A stretch of 7,668 bases of DNA from Bacteroidota bacterium (GTDB taxonomy: Bacteria > Zhuqueibacterota > JdFR-76 > DREG01). Numbering within the stretch: the first letter of the stretch is position 1; each line of letters begins with the position of its first letter. Location of the stretch: NCBI GenBank assembly GCA_030624545.1, contig JAUXJX010000077.1:1-7668 (forward strand), in the 5' to 3' direction. A program made the translations under genes and the position numbers. Shown here in pieces: positions 7,485 through 7,668 of this stretch. The notes beneath the pieces were generated by a model that was not told the origin of the DNA, ran no database searches, and saw only the letters and a list, made by a program, of their open reading frames with translations.

Positions 7485-7668
7485 TAACCGACAAAATATC
7501 TAAAACCAACCAAGAGACCGATATTGATTATTATCGGCCATAAAATGGACTTCCTAGACCGAACAAACAGCCATGTAACTACCATTGAAACAAGAAGTAA
7601 AGCCACCATCGGCCAGCTGCCACTCTTCCATGTGGAAATCGAGAAAAAGCCGAAAAACACACCAACAA
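7484..7668 (-). CDS. C-terminal end of a membrane protein, probably PTS mannose-family EIID subunit (5' partial)
   Basis: On the minus strand one frame is open from the window edge to TAA (7484-7486), giving 60 residues. They end with two hydrophobic segments, VALLLVSMVVTWLFV and ILWPIIINIGLLVGF, joined by a short basic loop RSRKS, then RYFVG. The other two frames in this direction are stopped. The stop shares one base with the ptsH ATG (TAATG), so it is the preceding gene of the same operon. In other bacteria, mannose-type EIIA, B, C and D genes commonly precede HPr and EI, and EIID proteins end in two membrane spans split by a basic turn. EIID is therefore the best guess, EIIC second, and an unrelated membrane protein possible. 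No EIID signature motif is inside the visible part. Confidence 0.55.
   Translation of the reverse strand, partial: VGVFFGFFSISTWKSGSWPMVALLLVSMVVTWLFVRSRKSILWPIIINIGLLVGFRYFVG

Overview
The window looks like ordinary chromosomal housekeeping sequence from a Gram-negative (diderm) bacterium with roughly even base composition. The diderm call rests on the remnant of a signal-peptide-bearing outer-membrane beta-barrel gene. Three features are seen more often outside the classical Proteobacteria/Firmicutes models: the short adenosylhomocysteinase, the bifunctional phosphoglucose/phosphomannose isomerase, and the mannose-type PTS next to HPr and EI. They would fit deltaproteobacterial-like lineages or the FCB/candidate-phylum groups, but the phylum cannot be fixed from this sequence alone.

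Layout. Plus strand, 1-893: a Fpg/Nei-family DNA glycosylase that lacks only about its first four residues. Positions 894-1178 are non-coding and lead to a good ribosome binding site. Plus strand, 1179-1768: a broken outer-membrane protein gene with one frameshift and one in-frame amber stop. At 1776-1811 a perfect 15-bp hairpin followed by T residues (read on the minus strand) ends the converging minus-strand operon. Minus strand, read from 7668 down to 1823: the C-terminal end of a membrane protein (probably PTS EIID), ptsH (HPr), ptsI (EI), bifunctional glucose/mannose-6-phosphate isomerase, metK and ahcY.

How the genes work together. The minus-strand genes are tightly packed (1-nt overlap, then gaps of 2, 4, 38 and 35 nt) and share one terminator, so they probably form a single transcript. 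HPr and EI form the general phosphoryl relay of the PEP:sugar phosphotransferase system and feed the membrane EII complex whose last gene is cut by the window edge. The isomerase would move incoming hexose (mannose/glucose) phosphates to fructose 6-phosphate. MetK makes S-adenosylmethionine, and AhcY removes S-adenosylhomocysteine after methyl transfer, so these two genes cover two steps of the activated methyl cycle. HPr keeps both His15 and Ser46, so HPr-kinase control is possible, but no hprK is visible here.

I found no mobile element, CRISPR array, RNA gene or unfamiliar multi-gene system. The points most worth a second look are the decayed porin-like gene, the joining of PTS and methyl-cycle genes in one operon, and the possibly repeated terminator hairpin.
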